From Glandiceps talaboti (Eukaryota; Hemichordata; Enteropneusta; Spengelidae), in contig NC_135562.1 of assembly GCF_964340395.1 (NCBI RefSeq), forward strand, positions 17,036,485 through 17,046,484: a stretch of 10,000 nucleotides of DNA, given 5' to 3'. Made by a program: the position numbers and the translations under genes. Below the pieces are notes generated by a model, which did not search any database, was not told where the DNA came from, and saw only the letters and a list, made by a program, of their open reading frames with translations. Numbering within the stretch: position 1 is the first letter of the stretch; the number at the start of each line of letters is the position of its first letter. Positions 1-10,000 of the stretch are shown here, piece by piece.

Positions 1-389
1 GTTGGTGGTTTGACATGTGTTCAAATTAAAAAAATATATAGATATGATTCGGTCTGACTGTTATGTTCACCAATAAGGAAGTGGCAAACCCGCCATGTAA
101 TAAATGCTAATCAATTAGTATTATGAACAATATTGTTATATTGTTTTTAACCACAAATAATCAATTCATAGTCACCCTGACCATTGTAGGAGGTTTATTT
201 TATCAGTAGCTCCAGATTAGGTAGTACGAAAACCTCATATAAGCCCATAGTCCTTTGCGTCTGAGCATACTCAGTCTGGATTGCAAGTTCCCTATTTGAT
301 ATTTGTTTAGTTCTGGGTTTCGAACTACCCGGTCCTCCAATCCTGCAGTAACAAAATTTGATTTGTTTCATATTTGTTCTATTTTATAG
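1..389. other. Upstream intron sequence, no exon seen
   Basis: AT-rich sequence ending in the acceptor of ENPP exon 1. No frame shows the expected ENPP metal-site block (SDHGM-like), so this is read as intron. A short TTTCGAAC stretch near 318 resembles a tRNA B box but has no matching tRNA body. Confidence 0.5.
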
Positions 390-8071
<7,682 letters not shown>

Positions 8072-8372
8072 GTAAATAACACTTAAACGTAAATTTGCAA
8101 TATGGAAGTAATCAACATGAAAGAAGAAGCAAACAAATTTAATATGCATCTTGAAAATAAAAATCTCATGCTTCTCCTTTTACTTTGGTCTTGAAAACTG
8201 AAATTTTTTGGGCCAGTTGACTTGAAAAAAATCAGGGGCACTTTGTTTTGAAGTAGATATCAACATATCAAACTTAAATCATTTGTAGCCGCCGAACACT
8301 ATCTTAACACTATAGGGTGATAGCGCTGGCTTTTGGAACAGTTTGAAATTAGGGACCGGACAGAATTTACGG
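8072..8372. other. Sequence after exon 11, nothing recognised
   Basis: Probably intron, since exon 11 ends at a clean donor in phase 2. No exon resembling the next ENPP block (PTHYFVVLTSC-like) is found. Confidence 0.45.
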
Positions 8373-8373
8373 C

Positions 8374-8391
8374 GGGGGGGGGGGGGGGGGG
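8374..8391. repeat. G18 homopolymer
   Basis: Eighteen G in a row, then CTGGGG. It can form G-quadruplex structure and can also pair with the C8 runs 40-110 bp downstream. Confidence 0.9.
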
Positions 8392-8429
8392 CTGGGGAGA
8401 AATTATCTCTGACTTGTTTTTTTTCCTGG

Positions 8430-8516
8430 CCCCCCCCATCCACTGTGACCAAAATTTCACAGCCCCCCCCTTTCAAAAGTATAAAAATTTCATGCCCCCC
8501 CCAAAAAAAAAGGGGG
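8430..8516. repeat. 32-33-bp minisatellite led by C8 runs
   Basis: C8 runs start at 8430, 8463 and 8495. The first two are followed by related AT-rich spacers sharing AAAATTTCA. The third leads into A9 G5. Pro/Gly-rich frames on both strands here are homopolymer artefacts. Confidence 0.8.
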
Positions 8517-8559
8517 AAAAAAAGAAAAAAAGTGCACAATATCCTGCCCCCTACAATAA

Positions 8560-8981
8560 CTAAAAAGAGTACAATGTTTTTTGTTACTGTAGCACAACTG
8601 TAATTTTTCTTTTGGTACTACTATTTTGTTACTATTTCAGCCCAAACAACTTAGTGGTTGTAGAGGAAGTTTTTTAGAAAACAAAACAAAATAAAACATT
8701 TTGACCATACATGTAATCATACACATGTGGTATAATCTTGTTTATTTCCCAACTAGACACCATAAGTAGTCATCACTTAATACCAAGGCATGTGATGTGG
8801 TGGTTTTAACTGTCATTCACTGATACATACACAGAAACACAGACACAGAGTAAACACACATTCACATGCGTGATTTGTGAAAAACTGTAGTGGGGACATT
8901 TGTGGGGAGTATCTAAGGACATCACATCACCTACATAGTGTATTCAAATATCTATTTATACTCATAACACAATAACTATCT
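8560..8981. other. Low-information stretch before tandem units
   Basis: No supported gene. A possible acceptor TATTTCAG ends at 8640 and gives a short phase-compatible frame to a stop at 8677-8679. That frame has no ENPP similarity. A GACATTTGTG word near 8895 may be a worn extra copy of the following repeat. Confidence 0.4.
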
Positions 8982-9286
8982 AATGTCAGACATTTGTGAT
9001 GTCATGAAGTGCTAGCAAACTAAGGATTTTATGCACACTGAGGTCTGACAAATATAGCTTTCACTTTCCTACACCAAATGCATTACCAATACACATGTAA
9101 ATGTAAGACATTTGTGACTTCATGAAAGTGCAAAGAAATTCAGAATGTTGTGGAATACTTAGATGTAATCAATATGCTTTGAGTTCCAAAACCATACATA
9201 TTTAAACCTATAGTGTCAGGCATTTGTGACTTCATGATGGGGACAGCAAATTCAGAATTGTATTCAATACACTGCACAGTGATCAG
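8982..9286. repeat. Three diverged ~111-119-bp tandem units
   Basis: Units start at 8982, 9101 and 9212 with the shared core GTCAGACATTTGTGACTTCATGA, allowing a few changes. Units 1 and 2 share a later TATAGCTTTC/TATGCTTTGA and CCA-rich segment. Units 2 and 3 share AAATTCAGAAT. They are clearly related but old. Confidence 0.75.
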
Positions 9287-9502
9287 ATGAGTATATACGG
9301 CCAGAAGGCAACTACCAAAGTTAGTGCAAAGTCACTGATGAAAAAACACTTAACACCACGCAGACATCTAAATGCTTTACAATATTTAGTACAGATAGAT
9401 GCATTTGATGATGCTGAGGAGGGAAATAGTTTAATTTCACTGGTTTTAGATAGAAAGAAAGACAAGTCTTGCCTCACATCTTTGAGTGAAACTCAAGAAT
9501 AG
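9287..9502 (+). CDS. Weak candidate 71-codon ORF or terminal exon, unknown
   Basis: An open frame from 9230 (first Met at 9287) ends with TAG at 9500-9502, and AATAAA follows at 9516-9521. Its composition is not low-complexity: Lys/Arg-rich at first (residues 8-27), then acidic (DAFDDAEEGN) and again Lys-rich (DRKKDK). A possible acceptor GCACAG ends at 9279. I recognise no domain. It could be a short gene, the last exon of an unrelated gene, a decayed transposon fragment or chance. It does not resemble ENPP. Confidence 0.25.
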   Translation: MSIYGQKATTKVSAKSLMKKHLTPRRHLNALQYLVQIDAFDDAEEGNSLISLVLDRKKDKSCLTSLSETQE

Positions 9503-9515
9503 TGTCAAGGAAAGA

Positions 9516-9521
9516 AATAAA
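9516..9521 (+). promoter_or_regulatory. AATAAA polyadenylation-type hexamer
   Basis: Lies 13 nt after the stop of the weak 71-codon ORF. The spacing would make a very short 3' UTR, and AT-rich DNA yields this word often. Confidence 0.25.
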
Positions 9522-9626
9522 ACACCTATCTAAATTAATCTGGCCAGACGTTTTTGTATTTACATTTTTCACCAAAGGGTCACTTTTTAATCACATAAAT
9601 TACAGGTCCTATGCTAGTATATTACC

Positions 9627-9645
9627 ATATATATATATATATATA
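9627..9645. repeat. (AT)n tract, left
   Basis: About nine AT units to the left of the hairpin sequence at 9702-9772. Confidence 0.9.
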
Positions 9646-9701
9646 ACTCGGTGAGTATCAATCTGCTAAGACAGTGCTCTATACCGCAGTGGCAGAGCGT
9701 A

Positions 9702-9766
9702 ATAGTTTTGGTAGTACTGGAACTACCAAGAAAGTCACAACCAAGAAAGAGTTCCAGTACTACCAA

Positions 9767-9772
<6 letters not shown>
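9702..9772. repeat. Perfect 23-bp inverted repeat with repeat-bounded loop
   Basis: Arms 9702-9724 and 9750-9772 are exact reverse complements (AGTTCCAGTACTACC... on the right). The 25-nt loop 9725-9749 starts and ends with the same 10 bases, ACCAAGAAAG, around TCACA. A smaller stem GCTCT/AGAGC (9676-9680 with 9694-9698) lies just upstream. The block sits between two AT tracts, so it may be an inserted foldback element. Confidence 0.9.

Positions 9773-9816
<44 letters not shown>
9771..9816. repeat. (AT)n tract, right
   Basis: Twenty-three AT units directly at the end of the right hairpin arm. Confidence 0.97.
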
Positions 9817-9820
<4 letters not shown>

Positions 9821-9864
9821 CCTTGATGGTAATTACACACTGAACCTGTTTCCACAGTGCTAAA

Positions 9865-9946
9865 ATGTATGTATGTATGTATGTATGTATGTATGTATGT
9901 ATGTATGTATGTATGTATGTATGTATGTATACATATGTGTGTGTGT

Positions 9947-9983
<37 letters not shown>
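9865..9983. repeat. (GTAT)n then (GT)n microsatellites
   Basis: About 16 GTAT units to about 9930, then a GT tract at about 9936-9983 with one AA interruption. Confidence 0.97.
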
Positions 9984-9985
<2 letters not shown>

Positions 9986-10000
9986 CAACTTGGAGTATAT

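Noticed and set aside
315-335. B-box-like GGGTTTCGAAC
   Set aside because: No A box and no cloverleaf around it on either strand.
8279-8603. Gly/Pro-rich ORFs on both strands
   Set aside because: They come from the G18 and C8 runs.
8641-8679. Possible alternative last ENPP exon after TATTTCAG
   Set aside because: The phase fits, but the dozen residues before the stop do not resemble ENPP and would truncate the nuclease-like domain.

Overview
The window is eukaryotic genomic DNA. It carries small exons with GT..AG borders, introns rich in tetranucleotide repeats, and decayed mobile elements. The mixture suggests an invertebrate animal, possibly marine, but the sequence alone does not identify the phylum.

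The one gene I can support is on the + strand. Eleven internal exons between 390 and 8071 join in one continuous reading frame of 380 codons plus two bases. They encode the C-terminal part of a secreted or membrane-anchored ectonucleotide pyrophosphatase/phosphodiesterase of the ENPP1-3 (autotaxin-like) class. Exons 1-5 give the end of the phosphodiesterase domain, including the GNHGY zinc-binding histidine. Exon 6 gives a linker with an acidic Cys-containing insert. Exons 7-11 give most of the nuclease-like domain, including an EF-hand-like calcium motif. The start of the gene (signal or anchor, somatomedin-B domains, nucleophile threonine, other zinc ligands) lies upstream of base 1. The end is not found in this window.

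The introns hold most of the other structure. Intron 1-2 has a GAGT array. Intron 2-3 has a 98-bp GA tract and a long GACA array. Intron 3-4 has a foldback repeat cluster and a minus-strand tRNA-Thr-like sequence with a GTAT-type tract behind it. Intron 4-5 has a minisatellite with CRE-like palindromes. Intron 5-6 has TTTG and TCTG arrays, intron 6-7 GATT/GGAT arrays and a G14 run, and intron 8-9 a CAAA array. Intron 10-11 contains a complete 369-bp MITE with 30-bp inverted ends and a TA duplication.

Downstream of 8071 there is a G18/C8 low-complexity patch, three diverged ~115-bp tandem units, a weak 71-codon ORF followed by AATAAA, a perfect 23-bp hairpin between two AT tracts, and GTAT and GT microsatellites. 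I see no clearly novel gene system. The points most worth a second look are the structured repeats and the reverse-complementary arrays in different introns of the ENPP gene.
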